DNA of 64,000 nucleotides. Origin: Methylorubrum populi (GTDB taxonomy: Bacteria > Pseudomonadota > Alphaproteobacteria > Rhizobiales > Beijerinckiaceae). A program made the position numbers and the translations under genes. The stretch covers positions 445,961 through 509,960 of the forward strand of contig JAQIIU010000003.1 in NCBI GenBank assembly GCA_036946625.1, written 5' to 3'. Below the pieces are notes generated by a model. The model ran no database searches, was not told where the DNA came from, and saw nothing but the letters and a program-made list of their open reading frames with translations. Below, piece by piece: positions 26,915 through 36,993 of the stretch (position 1 is the stretch's first letter; each line of letters opens with the position of its first letter).

Positions 26915-27814
26915 ATGGAGGGACGCGGCTTGGCCACGACGATCGCGAGCATGACGGGCTTTGCCCGCGCCGCCGGCAGCACCGGCCCGGTGCAGTGGCT
27001 GTGGGAGATCCGCACGGTCAACGGGCGAGGCCTCGACATCCGCATGCGCGTGCCGAACGGTTTCGAGGCGGCGGGGGAGGCGGCCCGGGCCGCGCTCTCC
27101 AAGGCGCTCGCCCGGGGCCAGTGCCAGCTCGGCCTGACGCTGACGCGTCCCGAGGCGGCGGCGCGGGTGCGGATCGACGAAGATCTGCTGGCGCGCCTCG
27201 CCGCCGCCGCCGCCCGGGTGCCGCGCCCGGAGGGCGTCGGTCCCGCGACGCTCGACGGGCTGCTCGCGCTGCGCGGCGTCGTCGAGGTGGAGGCCGAGGC
27301 CGGCGCCGACCCGGAGGCGCTCGACCGCGATCTCGCCGCCGGCATCGGCGGCCTCGTGGCCGACCTCCTCGCCGCTCGCCGGGCCGAGGGCGCGCGGCTG
27401 CACGAGATCGTGGCGGGCCAGCTCGCCGCGATCGCCCGTCTGACGCAGGCCGCCGAGGACTGCCCGGCCCGGCGGCCCGAGGCCGTGCGCGCCCGGCTCG
27501 CGGATTCGGTGGCGGCGCTCGTCGGGGCGGGAAGCCTCGACCCGGACCGCCTGCATCAGGAGGCGGTGCTGCTCGCCGCCAAGGCCGACGTGCGCGAGGA
27601 ACTCGACCGCCTGCGGGCCCACCTCGCCGCGGCGGGCGAACTGCTGGCGCTGGGCGGCGCGATCGGCCGGCGGCTCGATTTCCTGGCGCAGGAACTCGGC
27701 CGCGAGGCCAACACGCTGTGCGCCAAGGCCGGCGACATCGGCCTGTCGCGGATCGGACTCGACTTGAAGGCCGTGGTGGAGCAATTCCGCGAGCAGGTGC
27801 AGAACGTCGAGTAA
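26915..27814 (+). CDS. yicC: YicC family endoribonuclease
   Basis: 299 residues. YicC/YloC proteins are RNA endonucleases linked to RNA turnover and stress. Visible: the N-terminal SMTGFARAAGSTGPVQW and IRTVNGRGLDIRMRVP, the central LAAIARLTQAAEDCP, and the conserved C-terminal RRLDFLAQELGREANTLCAK followed by LKAVVEQFREQVQNVE. The gene pairs with gmk 34 bp downstream, the common yicC-gmk arrangement. The start is uncertain; ATG 26915 (MEGRGLATT) is used, 26951 (MTGFARA) is an alternative. Confidence 0.9.
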   Translation: MEGRGLATTIASMTGFARAAGSTGPVQWLWEIRTVNGRGLDIRMRVPNGFEAAGEAARAALSKALARGQCQLGLTLTRPEAAARVRIDEDLLARLAAAAARVPRPEGVGPATLDGLLALRGVVEVEAEAGADPEALDRDLAAGIGGLVADLLAARRAEGARLHEIVAGQLAAIARLTQAAEDCPARRPEAVRARLADSVAALVGAGSLDPDRLHQEAVLLAAKADVREELDRLRAHLAAAGELLALGGAIGRRLDFLAQELGREANTLCAKAGDIGLSRIGLDLKAVVEQFREQVQNVE

Positions 27815-27848
27815 GGGCGCCGGACATGGGATGCGGAGTGAACGGCCG

Positions 27849-28520
<672 letters not shown>

Positions 28521-28563
28521 GAAGGGGCATCCCCGCTCCCGGCACGCGAGAGGGGAAGACGCC

Positions 28564-30336
28564 TTACTCCGCCGCGGTGCGCGGCGCGCAGGAAAACGAC
28601 TCGTCCACCTGCGCGGCGTGGAGGCGGCGGTAGTAGCCGTCGGCGGCCATCAGCGCGTCGTGCCGTCCCTGCTCGGCGATGCCGCTCTCGGCCACCACGA
28701 CGATGCGGTCGGCGTGCCGGATCGTGGCCAGACGGTGGGCGATCACCAGCGTCGTGCGCCCCGCCGCCAGTTCGAACAGCGAGGCCTGGATCTCCCGCTC
28801 GGTCTGCGTGTCCAGCGCCGAGGTCGCCTCGTCGAGGATCAGGATCGGCGGGTTCTTCAGGAAGGCGCGGGCGATGGCCAGGCGCTGCTTCTGCCCCCCT
28901 GAGAGCTTCACCCCGCGCTCGCCGATCACCGTGTCGAGCCCGTCCGGCAGCGACGCGATCAGCGCGTCGAGCCGGGCGCGGGCGGCGGCGGCCAGGATCT
29001 CGGCTTCGCTCGCGCCGAGACGGCCGTAGGCGATGTTCTCGCGGATCGTGCCGGCGAACAGGAACACGTCCTGCTGCACGATGCCGATCTGCCCGCGCAG
29101 GGAGGCCAGCGTCAGGTCGCGGATGTCGTGGCCGTCGATGGCGACGCGCCCGCTTTGCGCCTCGTAGAAGCGCGGGATCAGCGAGAGAAGCGTCGTCTTG
29201 CCCGCCCCCGAGGGCCCGACGAAGGCCACCGTCTCGCCCGCGCGGATCGTCAGGTCGACATGCCTCAGCACCGGCCGGTCCGGGCTGTAGCCGAAGCGCA
29301 CGCCCTCCAGGCGGATCTCGCCCTTGAGCGGCGGGGCGGGAATCGCGTCCGGCCGGTCGGCGATGTCGGGCTCGGTGGCGAGCAGGGCCTGGTAGCGGCG
29401 AAAGCCCGCGATGCCCTTCGGATAGGTCTCGATCACCGCGCCGATCTTTTCGAGCGGCCGGTAGAACACGCCGACGAGCAGTAGGAAGCCGACGAAGCCG
29501 CCCGCCGTCAGGTCGCCGCGCACCACGAAGGCGGCGCCCCCTAAGAGCACCACGATCTGCACGAGACGCAGGCCCAGATAGTTGATCGAGAGCGCGCCGG
29601 CCATCAGGCGGTAGGCTTCGAGCTTGGTGGCGCGGTATTTCAGGTTGTCGGAGGCGAACAGGGCGCGCTCGTGCGCCTCGTTGGCGAATGCCTTCACCAC
29701 GCGGATGCCGCCGACATTCTCCTCGATGCGGGCGTTGAAGGCGCCGACGCGCCCGTACTGCGCCTGCCAGTTGCGGGTCATGCGCCCGCCGTAGCGGAGG
29801 GTGACGAAGGCGATCAGCGGCAGGATCGCCAGCGTCGTCAGCGCCAGCGGCGGGTGGACGAGGAACATCAGCGCGAAGGCGCCCAGAAGCGTCATCACGG
29901 CGATGAACAGGTCCTCCGGCCCGTGATGGGCGACCTCGCCGATCTCCTCCAGATCCTTGGTGACGCGGGCGACGAGATGGCCGGTCTTCTGCCCGTCGAA
30001 GAAGCGGAAGGAGAGTTTTTGCAGGTGGTCGAAGGCGCGGGCGCGCATCTCGGTCTCGATGTTGATGCCGAGCACGTGGCCCCAGTAGGTGACGACCGCC
30101 ATCAGGCCGGCATTGGCGACGTAGAGCAGCGTCAGGCCCGCGGCGGCGAGCCCGATCAGGCTCCAGTCCTGCTGCGGCAGCAGGCGGTCGACGAAGGCTT
30201 TGACGGCGAGCGGGAAGCCGAGTTCGAGCAGGCCGGAGAGCACGGCGCAGCCGAAATCCACCAGGAACAGCGTCCGGTGCGGCCGGTAATAGGCGAGGAA
30301 GGCCTTCAGCATGGGGCGGCTGTGACCGATCTTCAT
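28564..30336 (-). CDS. MsbA-like ABC exporter, permease-ATPase fusion
   Basis: 590 residues, a half-transporter acting as a homodimer in the inner membrane. The N-terminal membrane domain (about 15-310, six helices) starts with LKAFLAYYRPHRTLFLVDFG. The ATPase domain has Walker A VGPSGAGKTTLLSLIPRFY (about 368), Q-loop GIVQQDVFLFAGTIRENIA, signature VKLSGGQKQRLAIARAF (about 467) and Walker B ILILDEATSALDTQTE. The substrate is unknown; lipid-A-like lipids or drugs are usual for this architecture. It is convergent with gmk. Confidence 0.9.
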   Translation of the reverse strand: MKIGHSRPMLKAFLAYYRPHRTLFLVDFGCAVLSGLLELGFPLAVKAFVDRLLPQQDWSLIGLAAAGLTLLYVANAGLMAVVTYWGHVLGINIETEMRARAFDHLQKLSFRFFDGQKTGHLVARVTKDLEEIGEVAHHGPEDLFIAVMTLLGAFALMFLVHPPLALTTLAILPLIAFVTLRYGGRMTRNWQAQYGRVGAFNARIEENVGGIRVVKAFANEAHERALFASDNLKYRATKLEAYRLMAGALSINYLGLRLVQIVVLLGGAAFVVRGDLTAGGFVGFLLLVGVFYRPLEKIGAVIETYPKGIAGFRRYQALLATEPDIADRPDAIPAPPLKGEIRLEGVRFGYSPDRPVLRHVDLTIRAGETVAFVGPSGAGKTTLLSLIPRFYEAQSGRVAIDGHDIRDLTLASLRGQIGIVQQDVFLFAGTIRENIAYGRLGASEAEILAAAARARLDALIASLPDGLDTVIGERGVKLSGGQKQRLAIARAFLKNPPILILDEATSALDTQTEREIQASLFELAAGRTTLVIAHRLATIRHADRIVVVAESGIAEQGRHDALMAADGYYRRLHAAQVDESFSCAPRTAAE

Positions 30337-30412
30337 GCCCGGAAGAGGGCGGCTCCCCGGCGCATAGGCGAGGCGGTCCCGATGCGCCAGACGCCGCCGC
30401 GCAGGGCGGGCC

Positions 30413-31681
30413 TCACGAAGCCGCGCGGTCGGCGGCGAGCGTGCGCGCGATCGTCCCGCGCAGGAGCATCACGGCGACCCCGTAGAGCGGCACGGCGAGC
30501 GCAAAGTAGACCGGCCAGCCGACCGCGCCGGCGAGCGCCGGTGCCCCGACGCGCAGCGGCATGGCGGCGAAGAAGGCGGCGCCGAACAGCAGCGCGTAAT
30601 CGGTCGCGGGCTGCGGCCCCTGGGCCCAGCGGTAGATCATGTTGAACACCGGCACGCCGAGCCCGCCGCCGCACAGGATCCCGAGGATCGCAGCCGCGAT
30701 GCCGAGGCTCGGGGCGGCGTGCGCGCTGGCCCACAGCATCAGCAGGCCCGAGCCCGCGACGCCGAGGGCGGAGACGGTGATCAGCGGCAGCGTGCCGACC
30801 CGGCGCACGAGGAGGCCGGAGGCCAGGGCCATGACGAGGTTGATGCCCGACGAGAGCCCGCCGGTGACGAGCCCGACCTCGGAGAGCGGCACGCCGAGAT
30901 CGAGCAGGGCGAGGTTGTTCAAGCCGGTGAGCGCGAACATCGCCGCGAAGTAGAGGCCGAGCACCAGCACGCGCCCGCCGAGCAGGCGCAGGCGGCCGAG
31001 GGTCGGCACCCCGCGCTGCGGATCGACGGTCGTCCGGCGCAAGGTCCGCTCGGGATAGCGCAGCATCGGCAGGAGGCAGAGCCCGTTCAAGGCCGCCACC
31101 GCCAGCACCGCGCCGGGCCAGCCGAGCCGGTCGTACGCGGCGATCAGGACGCCGGCGCCGACGATGCCGCCGAGGGAGGCGCCGCAGAGTTTCGCGGAGG
31201 CGACGTAGGGGCGTCGCTCCGGGCCGACGGTCTCGACGACCAGGGCTTCCAGCGCGATGTCCATGGTGGCGACGCAGAAGCAGGTCGCGATGGCGAGCGC
31301 GAACAGGGCCGCCGGCGGCCACGCCTCGCCCCGGCTCAGCACCAGAAGCAGCGCGATGGTCGCGCCCTGCATCAGCACGATCCAGCCCAGCCGATGCGGC
31401 AGGCGCGGCAGGCGGAAGCGGTCCACCGGAACGGCCCAGAGGAAGGTGAGCCCGACCGGCAGGTTGATGAGCTGGAGGAAGCCGACCTCGGCGAGGTCGA
31501 TGCCGCGGGCCCGCAGGATCAGCGGTGCGCCGCCGACGAGGAAGCCGAGGGTCGTACCGAAGGTGACGTAGAGGCAGAAGAACGGCGCGAGCTGGGTCAG
31601 CGCGCCGGGATCGGGCCGGCCGGCAACGGGCATCGCGTCCGATCCCCGGCCGGCGGCAACGACTGCGCGTTCGTCTCTCAT
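30413..31681 (-). CDS. AmpG-like major facilitator superfamily transporter
   Basis: About 422 residues with around 12 hydrophobic segments. It resembles the PAT/AmpG branch: LAPFFCLYVTFGTTLGFLVG, then LPVGLTFLWAVPVDRF, CVATMDIALEALVVETVGPE and RPYVASAKLCGASLGGIVGA. AmpG carriers import anhydromuropeptides for recycling; whether this one does so or carries a siderophore or metabolite cannot be told. The start is uncertain, with MPVAGRPDPG at 31633 also possible. Confidence 0.78.
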   Translation of the reverse strand: MRDERAVVAAGRGSDAMPVAGRPDPGALTQLAPFFCLYVTFGTTLGFLVGGAPLILRARGIDLAEVGFLQLINLPVGLTFLWAVPVDRFRLPRLPHRLGWIVLMQGATIALLLVLSRGEAWPPAALFALAIATCFCVATMDIALEALVVETVGPERRPYVASAKLCGASLGGIVGAGVLIAAYDRLGWPGAVLAVAALNGLCLLPMLRYPERTLRRTTVDPQRGVPTLGRLRLLGGRVLVLGLYFAAMFALTGLNNLALLDLGVPLSEVGLVTGGLSSGINLVMALASGLLVRRVGTLPLITVSALGVAGSGLLMLWASAHAAPSLGIAAAILGILCGGGLGVPVFNMIYRWAQGPQPATDYALLFGAAFFAAMPLRVGAPALAGAVGWPVYFALAVPLYGVAVMLLRGTIARTLAADRAAS

Positions 31682-31985
31682 GCCCGGGCCTTCCCGCGCC
31701 TGGGGCCGCCCCGGCCCCGCGACGCCGTTCGATGCATCCCCGGTCGATCCTTTTCAATCGTCCCATCGGTATCGGCCCAGGGCCATCGCTTCGGAAAAAG
31801 CCGCGCATCGCAGCGGCATCGCCGCGAAGGGGATCGGGCGCCGGTCTCGCGTTCGGGCGCGAGGCTCCCCATATGGGATGGGCCGCGGATCGGCGCCGGC
31901 CCTTGCGCGCGCGCCGGTTCGGCGTGATGCCCGCCGGATCGGCCGCCCTCCGTCCTCCTCCTCAGCCCCGATACGGTAAGAGTCC
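31682..31985. other. Divergent intergenic region upstream of the MFS gene and hslO
   Basis: No gene seen. Probable divergent promoters; no clear operator or repeat. Confidence 0.4.
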
Positions 31986-32993
31986 ATGAGCTCCGGACAC
32001 GCCCCTTCCCCCACGGCCGCGCTCGAAGGCGGCGACGACGCCGTACTGCCCTTCGCCGTCGAGGCGCTGGATCTGCGCGGCCGCGCGGTGCGGCTCGGGC
32101 CCTCGATCGACACGATCCTGCGCCGTCACGGCTATCCCGACGCGGTCGCCCGGCTGATCGGCGAGGCGGCGGCGCTCACGGTGCTTCTGGGCTCCTCGCT
32201 GAAGCTCGAAGGCCGCTTCCAGTTCCAGACCAAGACCGACGGGCCGGTGGGGATGCTGGTGGTCGATTTCGAGGCGCCGGACCGGGTGCGCGCCACCGCC
32301 CGCTTCGAGGCCGAACCCGTCGCCGCCCTCGGGCCGAAGGCGCGCGCGGCCGACCTGATGGGCCGGGGCCATCTCGCCATGACCATCGATCAGGGCTCGA
32401 CCCGGAATCGCTACCAGGGCGTCGTCGCCCTCGAAGGCCAGAGCCTCGAGGAGGCCGCCCACCAGTATTTCCGCCAGTCCGAGCAGATCCCGACGCTGGT
32501 GCGCCTCGCCGTCGCCGAGCAGATGGAGGCCGGGGAGAGCCGCTGGCGCGCGGGCGGCCTGCTGGTGCAGTTCCTGCCGACCTCGCCCGACCGGATGCGC
32601 CGGGCCGACCTGCCCCCCGGCGACGCGCCGGAGGGCCACGGGATCCTGGCCGGCGGCCCCGGCGAGGACGATGCCTGGGTGGAAGCGCGCAGCCTCGTGA
32701 ACACCGTGGAGGACCACGAACTGGTCGATCCGGCGGTGTCGAGCGAGCGGCTGCTCTACCGGCTGTTCCACGAGCGCGGCGTGCGGGTGTTCGATGCGCA
32801 AGCCGTGGTCGAGCGCTGCCGCTGCTCTCGGAAGCGGGTGATGGGCATGATCCGCTCGTTCTCCCCCGAGGAGCGCCGGGACATGGTGGCGGATGACGGC
32901 ACCATCGCCATCACCTGCGAGTTCTGCTCGCGCCGCTACGTGCTCGACCCGGCCGAAGTCGAGCGGGAGATCGCGTCCGCGTCGGGGGCGTGA
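31986..32993 (+). CDS. hslO: Redox-regulated chaperone Hsp33
   Basis: 335 residues. Under oxidative stress Hsp33 releases zinc, unfolds and protects other proteins from aggregation. The C-terminal zinc switch is visible: CRC (residues about 278-280), a spacer of about 30, then CEFC near residue 312, both ahead of the end. Earlier RYQGVVALEGQSLEEAAHQYF and SEQIPTLVRLAVAEQ match the family. The usual bacterial length is about 290; the extra residues are mainly at the N-terminus and an inner loop. Confidence 0.93.
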   Translation: MSSGHAPSPTAALEGGDDAVLPFAVEALDLRGRAVRLGPSIDTILRRHGYPDAVARLIGEAAALTVLLGSSLKLEGRFQFQTKTDGPVGMLVVDFEAPDRVRATARFEAEPVAALGPKARAADLMGRGHLAMTIDQGSTRNRYQGVVALEGQSLEEAAHQYFRQSEQIPTLVRLAVAEQMEAGESRWRAGGLLVQFLPTSPDRMRRADLPPGDAPEGHGILAGGPGEDDAWVEARSLVNTVEDHELVDPAVSSERLLYRLFHERGVRVFDAQAVVERCRCSRKRVMGMIRSFSPEERRDMVADDGTIAITCEFCSRRYVLDPAEVEREIASASGA

Positions 32994-33428
32994 GGCTCAT
33001 CCTCGAACGATCGTCCTGGGATTGCCGCGCGATCTTTGCAATCGCTCCGGCTCGTACGGGATCGTGCCGCCGTGATGGTCAGCGACCGCGCGGTGGCGTT
33101 CTTGCTCACGGTGATGGCCGGGATCGGAAATCCGATCACCTCCCCCAGCCTGCCTGCTCAGCCTTTCGGCGGCAGCGGTCGGCTCCTCCGCTACAGGTCC
33201 GGTGCCCGGACGGTCGCGGCTGGGGAGGTGCACTCGATCGAAGCGACGACAGCCTCCGGGCGCACGCCGACAACCGGAAATTTCGTTTGATTCTCGATCC
33301 CGTCTTGATTGATGAAAACGTTCCCACAAGCGTGATGCCGTTTGGAGTCTCTCCATGTTAAGGAGAGCGCGGGCCCCGATCTTGCGGGCCTGTCCGTGCC
33401 GTCGAAATCCGAACGAGGCGAACGAGCC
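32994..33428. other. Intergenic region upstream of edd
   Basis: No secure gene. A plus-strand 71-codon frame at 33075-33290 has no ribosome site and no recognised similarity. Confidence 0.4.
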
Positions 33429-35258
33429 ATGCCGGAGCTTCATCCCGAGGTCGCCGCAGTCACCGAGCGCGTCATCGCGCGCTCCCGCGACAGCCGCCGC
33501 GGCTATCTCGACCTGATCGAGCGCGAGCGCGAGGCGGGCGTGCACCGCCCGAAGCTCGCCTGCGGCAACCTCGCCCACGGCTTCGCGGCCTCGGGCGAGG
33601 ACAAGCCGGCGATCATCGCGGGCCGCGCGATGAACATCGGCATCGTCACCGCCTACAACGACATGCTGTCGGCGCATCAGCCCTACGGGCGCTACCCGGA
33701 GCAGATCAAGCTGTTCGCCCGCGAAGTGGGCGCCACGGCCCAGGTCGCGGGCGGCACGCCCGCCATGTGCGACGGCGTCACGCAAGGGCAGCGCGGCATG
33801 GAGCTGTCGCTGTTCTCGCGCGACACCATCGCGCTCTCGACCGCGGTGGGCCTGAGCCACGGCATGTTCGAGGGCGCGGCCCTGCTCGGCATCTGCGACA
33901 AGATCGTACCGGGCCTGATCATCGGGGCGCTCCGCTTCGGCCACCTGCCGGTGATCCTGATCCCGGCCGGTCCCATGCCCTCGGGCCTCGCCAACAAGGA
34001 GAAGCAGCGCATCCGCCAGCTCTACGCGGAGGGCAAGGTCGGCCGCAAGGAACTGCTGGAGAGCGAGTCCGCCTCCTATCACGGCGCCGGCACCTGCACC
34101 TTCTACGGCACCGCCAATTCCAATCAGATGATGATGGACGTGATGGGCCTGCACATGCCCGGCGCCTCCTTCATCAATCCCGGCACCCGGCTGCGGCAGG
34201 CGGTGACCCGCTCGGCGATCCACCGGCTGACCGAGATCGGCTGGTCCGGCAACGACTACCGCCCGCTCGGGCGCTGCGTCGACGAGCGGGCGATCGTCAA
34301 CGCCATCGTCGGCCTGCTCGCCACCGGCGGCTCGACCAACCACGCGATCCACCTGCCGGCCATGGCGCGCGCCGCCGGCATCGTCATCGACTGGGAGGAT
34401 TTCGACCGGCTCTCCGGCGTGGTGCCGCTGATCGCGCGGGTCTATCCGAACGGCGCGGGCGACGTGAACCACTTCCATGCCGCCGGCGGCATGTCCTACG
34501 TCATCGCCTCGCTGATCGATGCAGGGCTCCTGCACGACGACATCCTCACGGTCGCAGGCCATAGCCTGCGCGACCATGCCCGCGACCCGAAGCTGTCGGG
34601 GGACGGGGACGAACTGACCTTCGAGGACGCGCCGGCCGAGCCGCTGGACGCGTCCATGCTGCGCCCGCCCGCCAATCCGTTCCAGCCGGACGGCGGGATG
34701 CGGCTGGTGAAGGGCAATCTCGGCCGCGCCACCTTCAAGACCAGCGCGGTCGAGCCCGAGCGCCGCACGATTCAGGCGCCGGCCCGTGTCTTCGCCGACC
34801 AGGACGAGGTGATCGCCGCCTTCAAGGCCGGAGAACTGGAGCGCGACGTGGTGGTGGTGGTGCGGTTCCAGGGCCCGCGGGCGAACGGCATGCCCGAACT
34901 GCACAAGCTCACCCCGCCGCTCGGCGTCTTGCAGGACCGCGGCCACAAGGTCGCCCTCGTCACCGACGGGCGGATGTCGGGCGCCTCCGGCAAGGTGCCG
35001 GCGGCGATCCATGTCAGCCCCGAGGCGGTCGGCGGCGGCCCGATCGGCCGCATCCGCGACGGCGACATGATCCGCCTCTCGGCGGAGGAGGGGCTGTTGG
35101 AGGTGCTGGTCGACCCCGCCGAGTGGCAGGGCCGCGAGGACGCGAGCCGGCCCCCGCCCGGCCTCGGCACCGGCCGCGAGTTGTTCGCCTTCATGCGCCA
35201 CGGCGCCGACGACGCCGAGCGCGGCGGCTCGGCGATGCTGGCGGCGGCGGGACTGTGA
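33429..35258 (+). CDS. edd: 6-Phosphogluconate dehydratase
   Basis: 609 residues, normal size. Fe-S dehydratase converting 6-phosphogluconate to 2-keto-3-deoxy-6-phosphogluconate, the first Entner-Doudoroff step. Visible: [80 protein letters not shown] (cluster cysteines) and a C-terminal [20 protein letters not shown]. The 6-phosphogluconate-specific features and the adjacent eda distinguish it from dihydroxyacid dehydratase. The family start [11 protein letters not shown] at 33429 is preferred over the open frame to 33342. Confidence 0.95.
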   Translation: MPELHPEVAAVTERVIARSRDSRRGYLDLIEREREAGVHRPKLACGNLAHGFAASGEDKPAIIAGRAMNIGIVTAYNDMLSAHQPYGRYPEQIKLFAREVGATAQVAGGTPAMCDGVTQGQRGMELSLFSRDTIALSTAVGLSHGMFEGAALLGICDKIVPGLIIGALRFGHLPVILIPAGPMPSGLANKEKQRIRQLYAEGKVGRKELLESESASYHGAGTCTFYGTANSNQMMMDVMGLHMPGASFINPGTRLRQAVTRSAIHRLTEIGWSGNDYRPLGRCVDERAIVNAIVGLLATGGSTNHAIHLPAMARAAGIVIDWEDFDRLSGVVPLIARVYPNGAGDVNHFHAAGGMSYVIASLIDAGLLHDDILTVAGHSLRDHARDPKLSGDGDELTFEDAPAEPLDASMLRPPANPFQPDGGMRLVKGNLGRATFKTSAVEPERRTIQAPARVFADQDEVIAAFKAGELERDVVVVVRFQGPRANGMPELHKLTPPLGVLQDRGHKVALVTDGRMSGASGKVPAAIHVSPEAVGGGPIGRIRDGDMIRLSAEEGLLEVLVDPAEWQGREDASRPPPGLGTGRELFAFMRHGADDAERGGSAMLAAAGL

Positions 35259-35267
35259 CGACCGCGC

Positions 35268-35361
35268 CGTCATCGCGAGCGTGAGCGAAGCAATCCAGAC
35301 GGCACCGCCTCTTCCGAGGGGGCGCGCCCTGGATTGCTTCGGCTTCGCCTCGCGATGACGG
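35268..35361. repeat. REP/BIME-like inverted repeat (family D) between edd and eda
   Basis: Left arm CGTCATCGCGAGCGTGAGCG then AAGCAATCCAG, and right arm CTGGATTGCTTCGGCTTCGC then CTCGCGATGACGG, are reverse complements with a few changes, giving about a 30-bp stem with a loop of about 30. Related copies are at 45688-45779 and, rearranged, 38440-38509. It lies inside the edd-eda pair, so the transcript should form a long hairpin. Confidence 0.65.
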
Positions 35362-35413
35362 AGAGTGAATCCAAATCGCTCGGACCCGCAGCACGGAGAG
35401 GGGAGAAACCCAC

Positions 35414-36031
35414 ATGAGCACCATCGACGCGCTGATGCGCTCCGTTCCCGTCATCCCCGTGCTGGTGGTGGAGGATGCCGCCGACGCGGTGGCCGTCGCC
35501 GAGGCGCTGGTCGGCGGCGGCCTCACCGCCCTCGAAGTCACCCTGCGCACGCCCGCCGCCCTCGACGTGATCCGGGCGATGTCGACCGTCGCGGGGGCGG
35601 TGGTCGGCGCCGGCACGGTGCTGAACGCGCGCGATCTCGACGCCGCCCTCGGCGCCGGCGCGACGTTCATCGTCAGCCCCGGCCTCACCGCCCCGCTGAC
35701 GGAGGCGGCCATGGCGTCGGGCGTGCCCTACCTGCCGGGCGTGGCGACGTCGGCCGACATCATGCGCGGCCTCGACCACGGGCTCGACCGTTTCAAGTTC
35801 TTTCCGGCGGAAGCCGCGGGCGGCCTGAAGGCGCTGAAGGCGCTGGCCGCACCCTTCGGGCAGGTGCGCTTCTGCCCGACAGGCGGCATCACCGAGGCGA
35901 CCGCAGGGGACTGGCTCGCGCATCCGTCCGTGCTCTGCGTCGGCGGAAGCTGGGTGGTGCCTGCGGGCAGGCCCGATCCGGCCCGGATCCGTGCGCTTGC
36001 GCAAGCCGCCGCGCGGTTGCGGGCGGCCTGA
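35414..36031 (+). CDS. eda: 2-Dehydro-3-deoxyphosphogluconate aldolase
   Basis: 205 residues; class I aldolase cleaving KDPG to pyruvate and glyceraldehyde-3-phosphate, the second Entner-Doudoroff step. Catalytic features: TALEVTLRTPAALDVI (Glu near residue 44), VGAGTVLNARDLDAAL, and the Schiff-base lysine in DRFKFFPAEAAGGL (near residue 132), followed by VRFCPTGGITEATA. The strong GAGAGGGGAGAAA ribosome site lies just before the ATG. It is 155 bp after edd, with a hairpin repeat between. Confidence 0.95.
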   Translation: MSTIDALMRSVPVIPVLVVEDAADAVAVAEALVGGGLTALEVTLRTPAALDVIRAMSTVAGAVVGAGTVLNARDLDAALGAGATFIVSPGLTAPLTEAAMASGVPYLPGVATSADIMRGLDHGLDRFKFFPAEAAGGLKALKALAAPFGQVRFCPTGGITEATAGDWLAHPSVLCVGGSWVVPAGRPDPARIRALAQAAARLRAA

Positions 36032-36035
36032 CGCA

Positions 36036-36419
36036 TCACACCGCCCGCAGCGGTCCCTCCAGCACGCCGATGACGCGGGCGAGATCGTTGCCCCTCTTCA
36101 TCACGAGGCCGCTCGCCGCGATCACGGCGTAGGCGCCCTGGCGGCGGCCGAGCTTCGGATCCTTCTCGATCCGGTAGAGCGGCATCTCGGAGGTGCGGCG
36201 ATAGATCGAGAACACCGCCTTGTCGCGGCGGAAGTCGAGGGCGTAGTCGCGCCACTCGCCCTCGGCGACGCGCCGTCCGTAGAGGTTGAAGATGGTCCGC
36301 AACTCGTCGCGCCGGAAGGCGACCTGCGGGGTGGTGGGGGATGGAAACGGGATCACTTGCGGGATCACTTGGCCGTCCCGGTCGGTCGAGCGGTGTTCGA
36401 CGCCCTGCCCCTCGCTCAT
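36036..36419 (-). CDS. DUF2794 family protein
   Basis: 127 residues. Conserved block VAFRRDELRTIFNLYGRRVA, then EWRDYALDFRRDKAVFSIYR and MPLYRIEKDPKLGRRQGAYA, matches this alphaproteobacterial family of unknown function. Convergent with eda, 4 bp between the stops. Confidence 0.9.
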   Translation of the reverse strand: MSEGQGVEHRSTDRDGQVIPQVIPFPSPTTPQVAFRRDELRTIFNLYGRRVAEGEWRDYALDFRRDKAVFSIYRRTSEMPLYRIEKDPKLGRRQGAYAVIAASGLVMKRGNDLARVIGVLEGPLRAV

Positions 36420-36993
36420 CGTCGCTCCCGTTGCGGTGCCGTCGTATGCGCGGCGTGGGACGGGATGATGGGCCTCGCGACCGACGCCCGCAAGGTGCTT
36501 CGCCGGCCATCCAGGCTCCGAACCCGGTTTTGCGTTCCTACAGACCCGCTTCGGTCCATCCCCGCCGTCATTCCGGGTTTGCCTGCGGCGCCCCGGAACG
36601 ATCACGGACGGGGCGGATCGGCATCCGAACGGCTTGGCCGGGTCGATCCGAGTTCGCAGCCCCGTGCGGCCATCGCCGGCTTGAGGCGGAGCGCGAAAAG
36701 CATGTGCGTCGCCGCACGGTGAGGCGGCCGACATCACGCTCTCGCCGCGATCTCGCCTTGCCAAGGCCATGACGACAGGCTTTCAGTGTGACCCGAAACC
36801 TCGTCGGTCCGTCCACCGCGGCGGCGTCCGAAACCCGAGCTCCCCAGCCCTCGGGCGACGCCGTGGACCCGGCCGGATCGACATCCGGAGGTTTCGAGAC
36901 CCAAGGACTTCAGGCGGCCTCTTCGGAGCGCCGCCCTTTTTCTGGGCCGATGCCGCTTGGCAGGCGGGCCCGCCGGCGCGAGAAGCGGCGGCC
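36420..36993. other. Intergenic region between DUF2794 and bluB
   Basis: No gene. It holds a family E repeat (about 36515-36665) and about 300 bp of leader before bluB. I found no B12-box-like segment, so a cobalamin riboswitch is not supported. Confidence 0.5.
36515..36665. repeat. Interspersed repeat family E, copy 2
   Basis: GGCTCCGAACCCGGTTTTGC, then GTCATTCCGGGTTTGCCTGC and GGCGCCCCGGAACGATCACGG, then GCGGATCGGCATCCGAACGG, matching in order the parts of the copy at 25729-25850. Confidence 0.5.

Noticed and set aside
33075-33290. 71-codon plus-strand ORF upstream of edd
   Set aside because: No ribosome site, no recognisable similarity; an antisense frame is equally open.
36780-36993. 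Cobalamin riboswitch upstream of bluB
   Set aside because: No B12-box-like GCCACTG core or matching paired elements visible on either strand.
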